From Clostridia bacterium (GTDB lineage: Bacteria; Bacillota; Clostridia; Oscillospirales; Butyricicoccaceae), in contig JAFXDF010000093.1 in the NCBI GenBank assembly GCA_017521295.1, positions 1 through 42,196 on the forward strand: 42,196 nucleotides of DNA, written 5' to 3'. The position numbers and the translations under genes were made by a program. Within the stretch, counting starts at the first letter, position 1. Each line of letters starts with the position of its first letter. The notes under the pieces are model-generated. The model saw only the letters and a list, made by a program, of their open reading frames with translations, searched no databases and was not told the DNA's origin. Positions 16,118 to 24,447 of the stretch are shown here, piece by piece.

Positions 16118-17317
16118 TCAAACTTTTTCATAGGTTTGGCCGGGCAGCTGGCGCACCTTTCCCTGCAGCTCCAGCAGGGTGAGCCGGCCCAAAAGGGCGG
16201 TGGTGTCCATGCCGCAGCGGGCGCTCAGCTCCTCCAGAGAGCAGATGCCCTCCAAAGCCGCCAGCACCGGGTCGTCGCCGGTGGGCTTGGGCTGATACAG
16301 ATCGGCCAGGGTGGGGCCTACGGCTGCAGCTTTGGGCTGCCGGGGCTTTTTTACCGGTTTTTCCGGTGTAATGTCAGCTTGCTTTACAGCAGGCGTTTCT
16401 TCCGGGATCTCCGCAGGTTCGTCCATGGTTTTGAACTGGTACAGGCCCGCGTACTCCTCCAGCACGTCCCGGGCGTCCCGCACCAGCTTGGCGCCCCGGG
16501 CGATGAGCTCGTTGCAGCCTGCGCTGGAAGGGGCGTCCACCGCGCCGGGCACGGCGAACACGTCACGGCCCTGGTCCAGAGCCAGTCCGGCGGTGATCAG
16601 AGAGCCCGACTTGGCAGGGGCTTCGCCTACCACCACGCCCAGGCTCAGACCGCTGATGATGCGGTTGCGCCGGGGAAAGGCACTTGCGTGGGTCTTTTTT
16701 CCCGGAGGATATTCGCTGATGGCGGCGCCGCTGTGCAGAATGGCGCGCAGCAGGCCGGCGTTGCTTGCGGGATAGCAGCTGTCGATGGCCGTGCCGAACA
16801 CCGCCACCGTAGGGGTATCGCCCTTGACGGCGCCGTTGTGGGCAGCCGCGTCGATGCCGGCGGCCATGCCCGACACCACGATCACACCGCTGCAGCTCAG
16901 CTGAAAGGCCAGCCGCTCGGTGACGATGGTGCCGTAAGGGGTTGCTTTGCGCTGACCCACCACCGCCACGGCAGGCAGGCGGTTGAAGTCGGGCAGCTTG
17001 CCCCGGACATAGAGCACCAGGGGCGGATCAAAAATATTGCGCAGCCGCTGGGGATATTCGGCGGCATAGATGGGGATCAGACCGATATTCTGCAGCTTGC
17101 ACCGGGCCAGGATCATGTTGGGTGCCGCCAGAGAGCGGTTTTTCAGCCGCTTGCGCTCGCTGTCCTCCAGCTTTACAGCGCCTGCGATCCGGTCATCGGA
17201 GGCCTCCCAGACGGCCTTGGCAGAGCCAAAAATTTCCAGCAGCTGCACGCCCTTCTGTGGCGCCAGTCCGGCCACCTCGGTCATCCACAGCAGATACAGC
17301 AGATCGTTGTCCTTCAT
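16118..17317 (-). CDS. dprA: DNA-processing protein DprA
   Basis: Rossmann-fold protein that binds incoming single-stranded DNA and loads RecA during transformation; widely kept even where competence is unproven. 399 aa. HhH-like N-terminus (1-60), then VVGQRKATPYG (119-129), VVSGMAAGIDAAAH (147-160), FPRRNRIISGLS (214-225) and GSLITAGLALDQGRDVFAVPG region (238-258). A Pro/Lys-rich linker (about 300-335) leads to a C-terminal winged-helix DprA domain (about 340-395). The ATG at 17317 overlaps the upstream methyltransferase stop by 4 bp; the longer open frame upstream is that gene in another frame. Confidence 0.94.
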   Translation of the reverse strand: MKDNDLLYLLWMTEVAGLAPQKGVQLLEIFGSAKAVWEASDDRIAGAVKLEDSERKRLKNRSLAAPNMILARCKLQNIGLIPIYAAEYPQRLRNIFDPPLVLYVRGKLPDFNRLPAVAVVGQRKATPYGTIVTERLAFQLSCSGVIVVSGMAAGIDAAAHNGAVKGDTPTVAVFGTAIDSCYPASNAGLLRAILHSGAAISEYPPGKKTHASAFPRRNRIISGLSLGVVVGEAPAKSGSLITAGLALDQGRDVFAVPGAVDAPSSAGCNELIARGAKLVRDARDVLEEYAGLYQFKTMDEPAEIPEETPAVKQADITPEKPVKKPRQPKAAAVGPTLADLYQPKPTGDDPVLAALEGICSLEELSARCGMDTTALLGRLTLLELQGKVRQLPGQTYEKV

Positions 17318-18060
17318 CGCCGCATCTCCCACATGAGGATACCGGCGGCCACGCCGGCGTTGAGGGATTCGGCACTCTGAATGGGTACGATCACCGAACC
17401 GTTGCAGCAGGCGATGGTTTCGGGAGAGACCCCGTGAGCCTCGTTGCCGATGATGACACAGGAACGCTTCAGATCCAGCTGGGTCACCGGGCGGCTGTCC
17501 TCGGCCAGGGTGGCGGCGTACAGGGGCACGCCCAGGCCCTCCAGCTGCTGCCGCAGCTCGGGTGCCGTCATGGCGTACAGCTTGGTGCTGAACAGACTGC
17601 CCATGGCAGAGCGCACCACCTTGGGGCTGTACACATCCACGCAGTCGCCCAGCAGGATGACGCCGTCCAGACCGAAGGCGTCGGCCGTACGCAGGATGGT
17701 GCCCATATTGCCCGGATCCCGCAGGCTGTCCAGAGCCAGAAACCGGCTGCCGGAAAGGGTCTTTCGGGGCTCGGGCAGGGGCAGGGTGAACACCACGCCC
17801 TGGGGGGCGGGCACGTCGCTCAGCTTTTCCAGCACCGACTGGTTCACCAGGGCGCAGGGGCAGCTGAGTTTGGGCAGGCGGTGGGCCTGGCTGTCCAGGC
17901 AATAGACCGCCTGGGGCTCCAGCCCCCGGCGCAGCGCCTCTTCCAAAAGGGTAAAGCCCTCGCAGACAAACAAGCCTTCCTTCCGGCGCTTTTTGGCCGC
18001 CGAGGTCAGGGCGCAGATCTGCTTGATCTGGGGATTTTCACGGCTGGTAATGGTCAGCAT
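17314..18060 (-). CDS. TrmH/SpoU-family RNA 2'-O-methyltransferase
   Basis: SPOUT-fold methyltransferase of the TrmH/RlmB type, modifying ribose 2'-OH in rRNA or tRNA with SAM. 248 aa. An N-terminal substrate-binding domain (1-95, with KRRKEGLFVCEG) precedes the three SpoU motifs: LRDPGNMGTILRTADAFG (113-130), IGNEAHGVS (204-212) and VPIQSAESLNAGVAAGI (225-241), which form the trefoil knot SAM site. ATG at 18060 chosen by the GGAGAAGG site and family start MLTITSRENP. It is the first gene of the cluster running to plsX. The exact nucleotide modified cannot be told from sequence. Confidence 0.9.
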   Translation of the reverse strand: MLTITSRENPQIKQICALTSAAKKRRKEGLFVCEGFTLLEEALRRGLEPQAVYCLDSQAHRLPKLSCPCALVNQSVLEKLSDVPAPQGVVFTLPLPEPRKTLSGSRFLALDSLRDPGNMGTILRTADAFGLDGVILLGDCVDVYSPKVVRSAMGSLFSTKLYAMTAPELRQQLEGLGVPLYAATLAEDSRPVTQLDLKRSCVIIGNEAHGVSPETIACCNGSVIVPIQSAESLNAGVAAGILMWEMRR

Positions 18061-18086
18061 GGGCCTTCTCCTTCCTTCTTCGTTGC

Positions 18087-18118
18087 AAAACAAGACCTAC
18101 ACGATTGTGTAGGTCTTG
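18087..18118 (-). terminator. Rho-independent terminator after lysS
   Basis: Perfect 12-bp stem CAAGACCTACAC/GTGTAGGTCTTG with a 4-base loop, followed on minus by TTTT (18087-18090). It starts 11 bp past the lysS stop and separates it from the methyltransferase-dprA-topA cluster. Confidence 0.85.
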
Positions 18119-18128
18119 CAGATCGTGT

Positions 18129-19628
18129 TTAGTCCAGGGGCTTCATTGTGGGGAACAGCAGCACGTCACGGATAGAGGTGTTGCCGGTCAGCAGCATGAC
18201 GAAGCGGTCGATGCCGATACCGCAGCCGCCCGTGGGAGGCATACCGTATTCCATGGCGGTCAGGTAATCTTCGTCCATTTCGCTGGCTTCCAGATCGCCC
18301 AGGGCGCGGAGCTTCATCTGGTTCTCGAAGCGCTCACGCTGATCCAGAGGATCGTTCAGCTCGGAGAAGGCATTGGCGTACTCCTTGCCGTTGATGAACA
18401 GCTCAAAGCGCTGGGTCATGTGCTTGCGCACGGGATCACGCTTGGCCAGGGGAGAAATATCCACGGGATGCTCCAGAACGAAGGTGGGCTGGATCAGCTT
18501 GCCCTCGCAGTACTCCTCGAAGAACAGGGCAACGATGTCGCCCCACTTGTGCTTCTTCTCCACCTTGATGTTGTGCTCCTTGGCCACGGCGATAGCGCCC
18601 TCCAGATCGGTGATCTGGTCAAAGTCCACGCCGCAGTGCTCCTTCACCAGCTCCACCATGGTGGCCCGGCGGAAAGGAGCGCCCATATCGATCACCACGT
18701 CGCCGAAGGGCAGCTCCATGGTGCCGTTGACCTTTTCACAGACGTACTTCATCATTCCCTCGGTGCGCTCCATCATGCCGTTCACGTCGGTATAGGCCTC
18801 GTAGAACTCGATGGTGGTGAACTCGGGGTTGTGGGTGGTGTCCATGCCCTCGTTGCGGAACAGACGGCCGATCTCGTACACACGGTCAAAGCCGCCGATG
18901 ATGCAGCGCTTCAGGTACAGCTCGGTGGCGATGCGCAGATACAGATCCATATCCAGGGCATTGTGATGGGTCACAAAGGGACGGGCGGTGGCGCCGCCCT
19001 GAACGGTGTTCAGAACGGGGGTGTCCACTTCCAGATAGCCCAGGCTGTCAAAATAGCCGCGGATGGCGGTGACCGCCTTGGAACGCTTGATAAAGGTCTC
19101 GCGGACCTCGGGATTGACGATCAGGTCCACATAGCGCTGACGGTAGCGGGTGTCCACATCCTTCAGGCCGTGGTACTTTTCGGGCAGAGGCAGCAGGCTC
19201 TTGCTCAGCAGGGTGTACTCCTTCACCTGGACGGAGATCTCACCGCGGCGGGTACGGAACACGATGCCCTTGACGCCCACGATGTCACCGATGTCCAGCT
19301 TCTTGAACCACTCGTACTGCTCGGCGCCAACCTCGTCGATCTTCACATAGATCTGGATCTTGCCCTGCTGGTCCTGGATGTGGCTGAAAGAGGCCTTGCC
19401 CATGTCACGCTTGGACATGATACGGCCGGCGATGGAAACCTCCTGGTTTTCCATCTGCTCAAAGTTGTTCAGGATCTCCACACTGTTGGAGGTGCGGTCA
19501 AAGCGCACCTGCTCAAAGGGATCCATGCCGGCTTCCCGCAGGGCGGTCAGCTTGTCACGGCGGATCTGCAGGAGTTCGTTCAGTTCCTCCTGGGTGGCCT
19601 CTGCCATCACTTCTCTGTTTTCTTCCAT
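18129..19628 (-). CDS. lysS: Lysyl-tRNA synthetase, class II
   Basis: Charges tRNA-Lys. 499 aa. N-terminal OB-fold anticodon-binding domain (about 60-170), then the class II catalytic core: motif 1 region [23 protein letters not shown], motif 2 with [13 protein letters not shown], and motif 3 with [16 protein letters not shown] near the C-terminus. Start with AGAGGAT upstream. It follows greA with a 16-bp gap; greA-lysS is a common Firmicutes pair and both are probably read from the strong promoter at 20189-20217. Ends at a good terminator. Confidence 0.96.
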   Translation of the reverse strand: MEENREVMAEATQEELNELLQIRRDKLTALREAGMDPFEQVRFDRTSNSVEILNNFEQMENQEVSIAGRIMSKRDMGKASFSHIQDQQGKIQIYVKIDEVGAEQYEWFKKLDIGDIVGVKGIVFRTRRGEISVQVKEYTLLSKSLLPLPEKYHGLKDVDTRYRQRYVDLIVNPEVRETFIKRSKAVTAIRGYFDSLGYLEVDTPVLNTVQGGATARPFVTHHNALDMDLYLRIATELYLKRCIIGGFDRVYEIGRLFRNEGMDTTHNPEFTTIEFYEAYTDVNGMMERTEGMMKYVCEKVNGTMELPFGDVVIDMGAPFRRATMVELVKEHCGVDFDQITDLEGAIAVAKEHNIKVEKKHKWGDIVALFFEEYCEGKLIQPTFVLEHPVDISPLAKRDPVRKHMTQRFELFINGKEYANAFSELNDPLDQRERFENQMKLRALGDLEASEMDEDYLTAMEYGMPPTGGCGIGIDRFVMLLTGNTSIRDVLLFPTMKPLD

Positions 19629-19644
19629 ATCTCTTATCCTCTTT

Positions 19645-20124
19645 TTATCGGGTGATGTTCAGGATCTTCAGCTGGAAGCTCATGGCAGGAGCCTCCACGG
19701 TAACGGTGTCGCCCTCGTGGTGGCCCATAACGGCCTTGCCAAAGGGAGATTCATCGGACAGACGCATGGGCTTTGCCTTGTGGTTGGCCTCCTGAGAGCC
19801 CACCAGGGCAAACTCCATTTCGGTGTTGTTGTCCAGACGCAGGACGGTGACGGTGCTGCCGATGCTCACGCCCTTGTCGGTAGCGGCCAGATCGTCGATG
19901 ATGATGGCGTTGGGAATGATGGCTTCCAGTTCGGCGATGCGGGAATAGAGCTTGCCCTGCTCGTTTTTCGCCTCGTCATATTCGCTGTTCTCGGACAGGT
20001 CACCAAAGCCGCGGGCTTCTTTGATCAGCTCGGCCACCTCGTGCTCACGCACGGTCTTCAGATATTCCAGTTCGGCCTTGAGCTCTTCCAGACGCTCTTT
20101 GGTCAGTTTGTGTTGCTTCTGCAT
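19645..20124 (-). CDS. greA: Transcription elongation factor GreA
   Basis: Secondary-channel factor that stimulates RNA cleavage by backtracked RNA polymerase. 159 aa, standard. Residues 1-75 form the antiparallel coiled coil (KLTKERLEELKAELEYLK ... ARGFGDLSENSEYDEAKNEQ) with the acidic tip residues DLSENSEYDEAK at about 43-54; the C-terminal FKBP-like domain ends in ESPFGKAVMGHHEGDTVTVEAP. Ribosome binding site AGGGGGA. It sits first in a greA-lysS operon driven by a near-perfect sigma-A promoter embedded in the end of the upstream ORF. Confidence 0.96.
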   Translation of the reverse strand: MQKQHKLTKERLEELKAELEYLKTVREHEVAELIKEARGFGDLSENSEYDEAKNEQGKLYSRIAELEAIIPNAIIIDDLAATDKGVSIGSTVTVLRLDNNTEMEFALVGSQEANHKAKPMRLSDESPFGKAVMGHHEGDTVTVEAPAMSFQLKILNITR

Positions 20125-20161
20125 GGCAAGTCCCCCTAATGTATTACAATGATTTTTAAAA

Positions 20162-20983
20162 TTAGCAATAATTTTCCACTATTTCCTTATTATATTGTGT
20201 AGGGGCAGGGATGTCAAGCCGGGAAACGTGAATTTCTCGTCCCTGCACCGCCCCGCAGCGCAGCAGGGCTGCGGCAAAGGCGGCGGGACAGACCGCCTTT
20301 GGCATTTGCCCCAGCGCTCCTGCCGGCGGCAGCGGCCGGGGCGTCCACACAAGGCCCTCCCGTTCGGCCTCTTCCCCGCTCAGGTCCACGGTGAGCAGTG
20401 CCTCTCCCCTTGCCTGTCCGCCGGCAAACAGCAGGCACAGCACCGGAAGATCCTCCGGCATACTGCCCCGGTCCACGATGCCGCAGCTGCGCCAAAGCTG
20501 GGCCCGGAGGGCCTCGTTGCCCTCGCCGTAGACCCGCACCGTCCGCATGGACCGGGCCAGGGTCAGCACCTCGCCGCAGGCCGTCCGGGAAAGGTTCCGC
20601 CCGCACACCGCCAGCCCTGCCTGACCCGGCGAAATGCCCAGGCTGCCGCAGGCCTCGCTCACCGCCCGGGCGGCACAGGCCTCCAGCGCCCAGCCGGTGC
20701 GGATGGGCGATATATCGTATTCCCGGGCCAGGGACTGCCACCCTTCGGGCAGCACCGCCTCGTGGACGCCTTTTCCCGCAAGATACCGCAGGGCCGCCGC
20801 CACCCGTTTTTGCCGCAGGCCGTCGCTCCAGCCCGGCTCCAGGGTCACGGTGGCCGTGACGAACATGGCCATGCGGAACAGCCCTTCCCCGTACTGCAGC
20901 CCCTTCCCCGGCCGCAGGCGCAGGGCGGCCCGCTGGGCGGCTGACAGCCCTTCCGGCTGCAGCACCGTCAAGATCCCGAACAT
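20162..20983 (-). CDS. Uncharacterised protein, 273 aa
   Basis: I do not recognise a family. The open frame has the codon style of its neighbours and a plausible site (GGTGAT) before the ATG at 20983. Visible structure: alpha/beta character without signal peptide or membrane segment; basic, helical region 50-75 (DGLRQKRVAAALRYLAGKG); a possible Rossmann-like strand-turn-helix at 122-170 (AGLAVCGRNL ... VRVYGEGNEALRAQL); eight Cys, with C102, C112, C127, C136 and C167 in the middle part. The last codons overlap the greA promoter, and the start is embedded in the terminator hairpin of the ctp gene, so expression is probably low or conditional. Could be a sporulation-associated protein, but that is guesswork. 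Confidence 0.65.
   Translation of the reverse strand: MFGILTVLQPEGLSAAQRAALRLRPGKGLQYGEGLFRMAMFVTATVTLEPGWSDGLRQKRVAAALRYLAGKGVHEAVLPEGWQSLAREYDISPIRTGWALEACAARAVSEACGSLGISPGQAGLAVCGRNLSRTACGEVLTLARSMRTVRVYGEGNEALRAQLWRSCGIVDRGSMPEDLPVLCLLFAGGQARGEALLTVDLSGEEAEREGLVWTPRPLPPAGALGQMPKAVCPAAFAAALLRCGAVQGREIHVSRLDIPAPTQYNKEIVENYC
20189..20217 (-). promoter_or_regulatory. Consensus sigma-A promoter for greA-lysS
   Basis: On minus: perfect -35 TTGACA (20212-20217), 17-bp spacer, perfect -10 TATAAT (20189-20194). It lies wholly inside the last 20 codons of the 273-aa ORF, encoding its LDIPAPTQYN region. Leader about 58 nt before the greA ATG. Confidence 0.9.
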
Positions 20984-20984
20984 C

Positions 20985-21034
20985 AAAAAATCACCGCCAT
21001 TCTGTAGCATTCGCTCACAGTTTATGGCGGTGAT
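20985..21034 (-). terminator. Terminator-like hairpin of the ctp gene overlapping the next gene's ribosome binding site
   Basis: ATCACCGCCAT (20990-21000) and ATGGCGGTGAT (21024-21034) form a perfect 11-bp stem with a 23-base loop, followed on minus by TTTTTTG and then directly by the ATG of the 273-aa ORF. The 3' arm contains the only ribosome binding site candidate for that ORF. It may end the ctp transcript, mask translation, or both. Confidence 0.7.
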
Positions 21035-21041
21035 GTTGTCT

Positions 21042-22283
21042 TTATTCAGCGGTGGGGGCTTCGGTGGGGGCCTCTTCGGCGGGGATCTTGCTCACCACCG
21101 TCTGCAAAGCAGCCTGCAGCTGCTCGTCCTCGGCAGGCTCCAGCTTGCCGCTGAGCAGCAGGCTCAGATCCTCCACAGACAGCTCCACCGTCTGGTCGGG
21201 GGTGACGCCGGTCTCAGCCAGGCTGTTGCCCTTGGGGGTGTAGTAACGAGTGGTGGAAAGGTTGACGCTGGAGCCGTCGCTCAGCATGAAGGTCTGCTGA
21301 GAATAGCCCTTGCCGCCGGTCTTTTCGCCCACCACGGTGGCCATGCCATACTCCTGCAGGGCGGCGGCGAAGAACTCGGCCGCCGAGATGGAATAGGCGT
21401 TGGTGATGACCGCCATGGGCACCTCCAGACAGGCTTTGTCAGAGGTCAGGGGCATTTCGGTGCCGGCCTTGTCCACCATGGTGATCACCGGGCCTTCGGG
21501 CAGGAGGCTGTCCAGCATGTCGTGCATGACGCTGACGTAGCCGCCGGGGTTGTTGCGCACGTCAAAGACAAAGGCCTTGGCCCCCTGGGCGGTGAGGCTC
21601 TCCATGTGACTGCGGAACTCCTTTTCCACATTGCTGTTGAAATCGGAGATGGCGATATAGCCCACGCTGCCCTCCAGCAGCTGGGAGGTGACGCTGTACA
21701 CCAGGATGGTGTCCCGGGTGATCTGGAAGGTGAGCTCCTCCCCCGCCCGGTCCACGGTGATGGTCACCAGGGTGCCCACCTCGCCCTTGACCAGGGCGCC
21801 CAGGTCGTCGGGGCTCTCCAGGGTGTTCACGTCCACCCCGTCGGCGGTGAGCAGCCGGTCACCGGGCAGCATACCCGCCTTGTCGGCGGGGCCGCCGGGA
21901 GTGACGGCGGTGATCTCGTACAGATTATCCTCCTGGATGCCGTAGGACACGCCGATGCCCACGTACTGGTTGGACTCTTCCTCCCGGATGGAGGCCGTCT
22001 GCTCGGCGGTGTAATAGCCCGACCAAACGTCGCCCAGACCGGCCACATAGCCGGCGGCGGCCAGCTCCAGCGCGTCGGCCTCCTCATAGTCGCCCACGTA
22101 GTACTTGTCCACGATGTCGGTGACTTCCTTGAGCTTTTTATAGCGGGTCTCCTGGGTCTGGAGGTCCTCCAGCAGGCGGTTATAGTACTCGGTAGCGGTG
22201 AAATAGGTGATGTTGAAGGTGCCTACCACAGCCAGCACCATGAGCATCAGCGCGGTGGGTATGCGGACTTTCCGTTCTTTCAT
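21042..22283 (-). CDS. C-terminal processing peptidase, S41 family, with PDZ domain
   Basis: Secreted, membrane-anchored serine protease of the CtpA/CtpB group that trims or degrades extracytoplasmic proteins. 413 aa. Signal anchor at residues 9-30 (ALMLMVLAVVGTFNITYF), helical linker, PDZ domain about 105-190 with the GPADKAGMLPGDRLL core (131-145), and S41 catalytic core with SDFNS and FDVRNNPGGYV (240-250). By spacing with CtpB the dyad is S300 (NAYSISAAEFF) and K325, with Q329 assisting. An Ala/Glu/Pro/Thr tail ends the protein. It lies 12 bp downstream of the M23 hydrolase and probably belongs to the ftsEX operon, suggesting a role in controlling cell-wall hydrolases. Confidence 0.93.
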   Translation of the reverse strand: MKERKVRIPTALMLMVLAVVGTFNITYFTATEYYNRLLEDLQTQETRYKKLKEVTDIVDKYYVGDYEEADALELAAAGYVAGLGDVWSGYYTAEQTASIREEESNQYVGIGVSYGIQEDNLYEITAVTPGGPADKAGMLPGDRLLTADGVDVNTLESPDDLGALVKGEVGTLVTITVDRAGEELTFQITRDTILVYSVTSQLLEGSVGYIAISDFNSNVEKEFRSHMESLTAQGAKAFVFDVRNNPGGYVSVMHDMLDSLLPEGPVITMVDKAGTEMPLTSDKACLEVPMAVITNAYSISAAEFFAAALQEYGMATVVGEKTGGKGYSQQTFMLSDGSSVNLSTTRYYTPKGNSLAETGVTPDQTVELSVEDLSLLLSGKLEPAEDEQLQAALQTVVSKIPAEEAPTEAPTAE

Positions 22284-22295
22284 AGGTTACCTCGG

Positions 22296-23528
22296 TTATT
22301 TGAATACATAATTGAAGCCCTTGAACTCCTTCAGCGGGTCGTAGGAGCTTCCGTTCTTGTTTATCTCAAAGTGCAGGTGGGGGCCGGTGCTGTAGCCGGT
22401 GTTGCCCGACAGACCGATCACGTCGCCCTGCTTGACGGTGGCGCCCTTGGACACATTCCGGCGGCTCAGATGGGCATACAGGGTGGTATAGCCGCCGCCG
22501 TGGTTGATGATGATGTAGTTGCCCCAGGCAGAACTGTAGCCCGAGGTGGTCACCGTGCCCTTGTTGGCGGCGTACACCTTGGTGCCGGTGGAGGCACGCA
22601 GGTCGATGCCGGTGTGCAGCTTGTACTTCTTGGTCACGGGATGGGTGCGGTAGCCGTACTTACAGGTGATGACGTTGTTGGCAGCAGGCAGAGGCCACAT
22701 GAACTTGCCGCCCACATAGGTGCTCTGGGAAGCCAGCTGGGCCGCGGCCTTTTTGTACTGCTCCATCAGGTCTTCTTCTTTTTCGATCATGTCGGCATAG
22801 GCCTTGTTGGCGGCAGCCTTTTCAGCCTCGGCCTTCTGCAAAGCTTTGACCTTGGAGGCATGCTGGGCGTCCAGCTCGGCCTTGTTGGCGTCCATGAGGG
22901 CCTTGGTCTCGATGGCTTCGGCCTGGGTTGCCTCCAGCTCCTGCTTTTCCACCGTCACCTTGTCCCGGATGGCCTGCAGCTCTTCAAAGAGCTTTTCGTC
23001 CCGGACGGAGATCTGCTGCACGATCTCCCAGCGGTTGAGGAAATCGGCAAAGCTGTCGGAGGCCAGCAGGATGGCCAGCTGGCTGGTGCTGTCATGCTCC
23101 ACCATGTAGCGCACCCGCTCTTTCATGCGGGCGTACTGGTTGGCCTGGTCCTCTTCGCTGGCGGCAAGTTCGATGGTCTTTTCCTCCACCAGGATCTCCA
23201 GCTGGGCCAGCAGTTCTTCCTGGGCGGCGATCTCGTCCTCCTGGGCCTCGATCTGGCCGTCCAGCAGGGAGATCTGCTTTTCCAGAGAAGAGATGTCTCC
23301 CGACAGGGCCGACACCTGGCTCTTCAGTTCTTTCTTCTTGGCGGAGGCCTCGTTGACCTTCTTTTTCAGGGCGTCTACTTCGCTCTTGGTGATACCGAAC
23401 ACCGGCAGGGCCGACAGCAGCACGCTGCCGATCATCAGCGCGGCCAGCAGAATGGCCACGATCTGCACGACCCGGCGGCTGCGGTTCAGTTTCCGCTCAT
23501 AGGCGGTGGGTTTGTTGTTCTGTTTCAT
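22296..23528 (-). CDS. EnvC/PcsB-like coiled-coil murein hydrolase, M23 (LytM) family
   Basis: 410 aa. Basic N-terminus, one membrane segment or signal (about 20-45), a long coiled coil (47-265, periodic E/K/Q/L heptads) and a C-terminal LytM/M23 endopeptidase domain (about 275-405). All four zinc ligands and catalytic residues of active M23 enzymes are present: H305 and D309 in HTGIDL, H384 and H386 in HLHFE. Unlike E. coli EnvC, whose LytM domain is degenerate, this should be an active peptidoglycan endopeptidase. It follows ftsX by 4 bp, matching the known pattern in which FtsEX gates a coiled-coil hydrolase or activator (EnvC, PcsB, CwlO). Substrate bond is not deducible. Confidence 0.93.
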   Translation of the reverse strand: MKQNNKPTAYERKLNRSRRVVQIVAILLAALMIGSVLLSALPVFGITKSEVDALKKKVNEASAKKKELKSQVSALSGDISSLEKQISLLDGQIEAQEDEIAAQEELLAQLEILVEEKTIELAASEEDQANQYARMKERVRYMVEHDSTSQLAILLASDSFADFLNRWEIVQQISVRDEKLFEELQAIRDKVTVEKQELEATQAEAIETKALMDANKAELDAQHASKVKALQKAEAEKAAANKAYADMIEKEEDLMEQYKKAAAQLASQSTYVGGKFMWPLPAANNVITCKYGYRTHPVTKKYKLHTGIDLRASTGTKVYAANKGTVTTSGYSSAWGNYIIINHGGGYTTLYAHLSRRNVSKGATVKQGDVIGLSGNTGYSTGPHLHFEINKNGSSYDPLKEFKGFNYVFK

Positions 23529-23532
23529 AGCA

Positions 23533-24447
23533 TTACACCTTCAGGAATCGACGGATGGTGATCACACTGCCGCCCACGCCCAGCAGCAGGCCGGCGCCGG
23601 CCATAAGGCCCAGCACACGCTTCCACACGGTGACAAAGGGCACCATGGTCAAAATGGCCGTTCCCTCGGCCAGCTGACCGCCCACATAGGCGTAAACGCC
23701 CCACTGGACGAAAAAGGCCAGCACAGCGGCACAAAGGCCCAGGAACATGCCCTCCACCACAAAGGGGGCACGGATGAAGTGGTTGGTGGCGCCCACCATC
23801 TTCATAACGGCGATCTCCTCTTTGCGGGCGAACATGGCCAGCTTGACGGTATTGGCGATGATAAACACGCTGACGGCGCCCAACAGGGCCACCATGGTAA
23901 AGGAGATCAGATGCACCACCTGGCGGATCTGGATCAGCCGCTCGGAGACCTCCTGCATGGAGGAGCTGGCGGCCACGCCCTGGATCTTTTCCAGAGCCTT
24001 TACCGTTTCGGCGTGGAGGCTCACATCCTCCATGGTGATCTGATAGCTGTCACGGAGGGGGTTGTCGTCTCGCAGTTCCTCCATCACATAGGCGTCCTCG
24101 CCCAGGGAGTCCAGATAGTCCTCGAACAGCTGCTCCTTGGTGACAAAATCGGCGTCCTTGATGTTGTCCAGAGCCCGGATCTTCTGACCCAGAGCCTGGG
24201 CGTCGGTACGGCTCACCGACTCGTCGATGTAGATCACGATCTCGCTCTTGCCCGACAGTTCCTGCACCTGCAGGTCCAGGTTATAGGCCACCAGGGAAAA
24301 CATGCCGGTGATCATCAGACAGGCGGAAATGACCAGCATGGCGGCCAGACTGGTAAAGCCGTGGACGAACACGCTGGAAAGGCCCTCGCGGACATAATAA
24401 CCGAAGCCGGCCTTGCGGTTGCTCTGGTTTCTGCTTTTCTTGCTCAT
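23533..24447 (-). CDS. ftsX: Cell division ABC transporter-like permease FtsX
   Basis: 304-aa membrane partner of FtsE. Cytoplasmic basic N-terminus (KKSRNQSNRKAGFGYYVREG), first membrane helix at about 33-55, a large extracytoplasmic loop (about 56-180) that in the family contacts the wall hydrolase, then three further helices at about 182-205, 225-250 and 275-298. Its ATG overlaps the ftsE stop by 4 bp, and the M23 hydrolase starts 4 bp after its stop, so the three genes form a tight unit. Role: FtsE ATP hydrolysis, transmitted through FtsX, activates the extracellular hydrolase during growth, division or sporulation. Confidence 0.94.
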   Translation of the reverse strand: MSKKSRNQSNRKAGFGYYVREGLSSVFVHGFTSLAAMLVISACLMITGMFSLVAYNLDLQVQELSGKSEIVIYIDESVSRTDAQALGQKIRALDNIKDADFVTKEQLFEDYLDSLGEDAYVMEELRDDNPLRDSYQITMEDVSLHAETVKALEKIQGVAASSSMQEVSERLIQIRQVVHLISFTMVALLGAVSVFIIANTVKLAMFARKEEIAVMKMVGATNHFIRAPFVVEGMFLGLCAAVLAFFVQWGVYAYVGGQLAEGTAILTMVPFVTVWKRVLGLMAGAGLLLGVGGSVITIRRFLKV

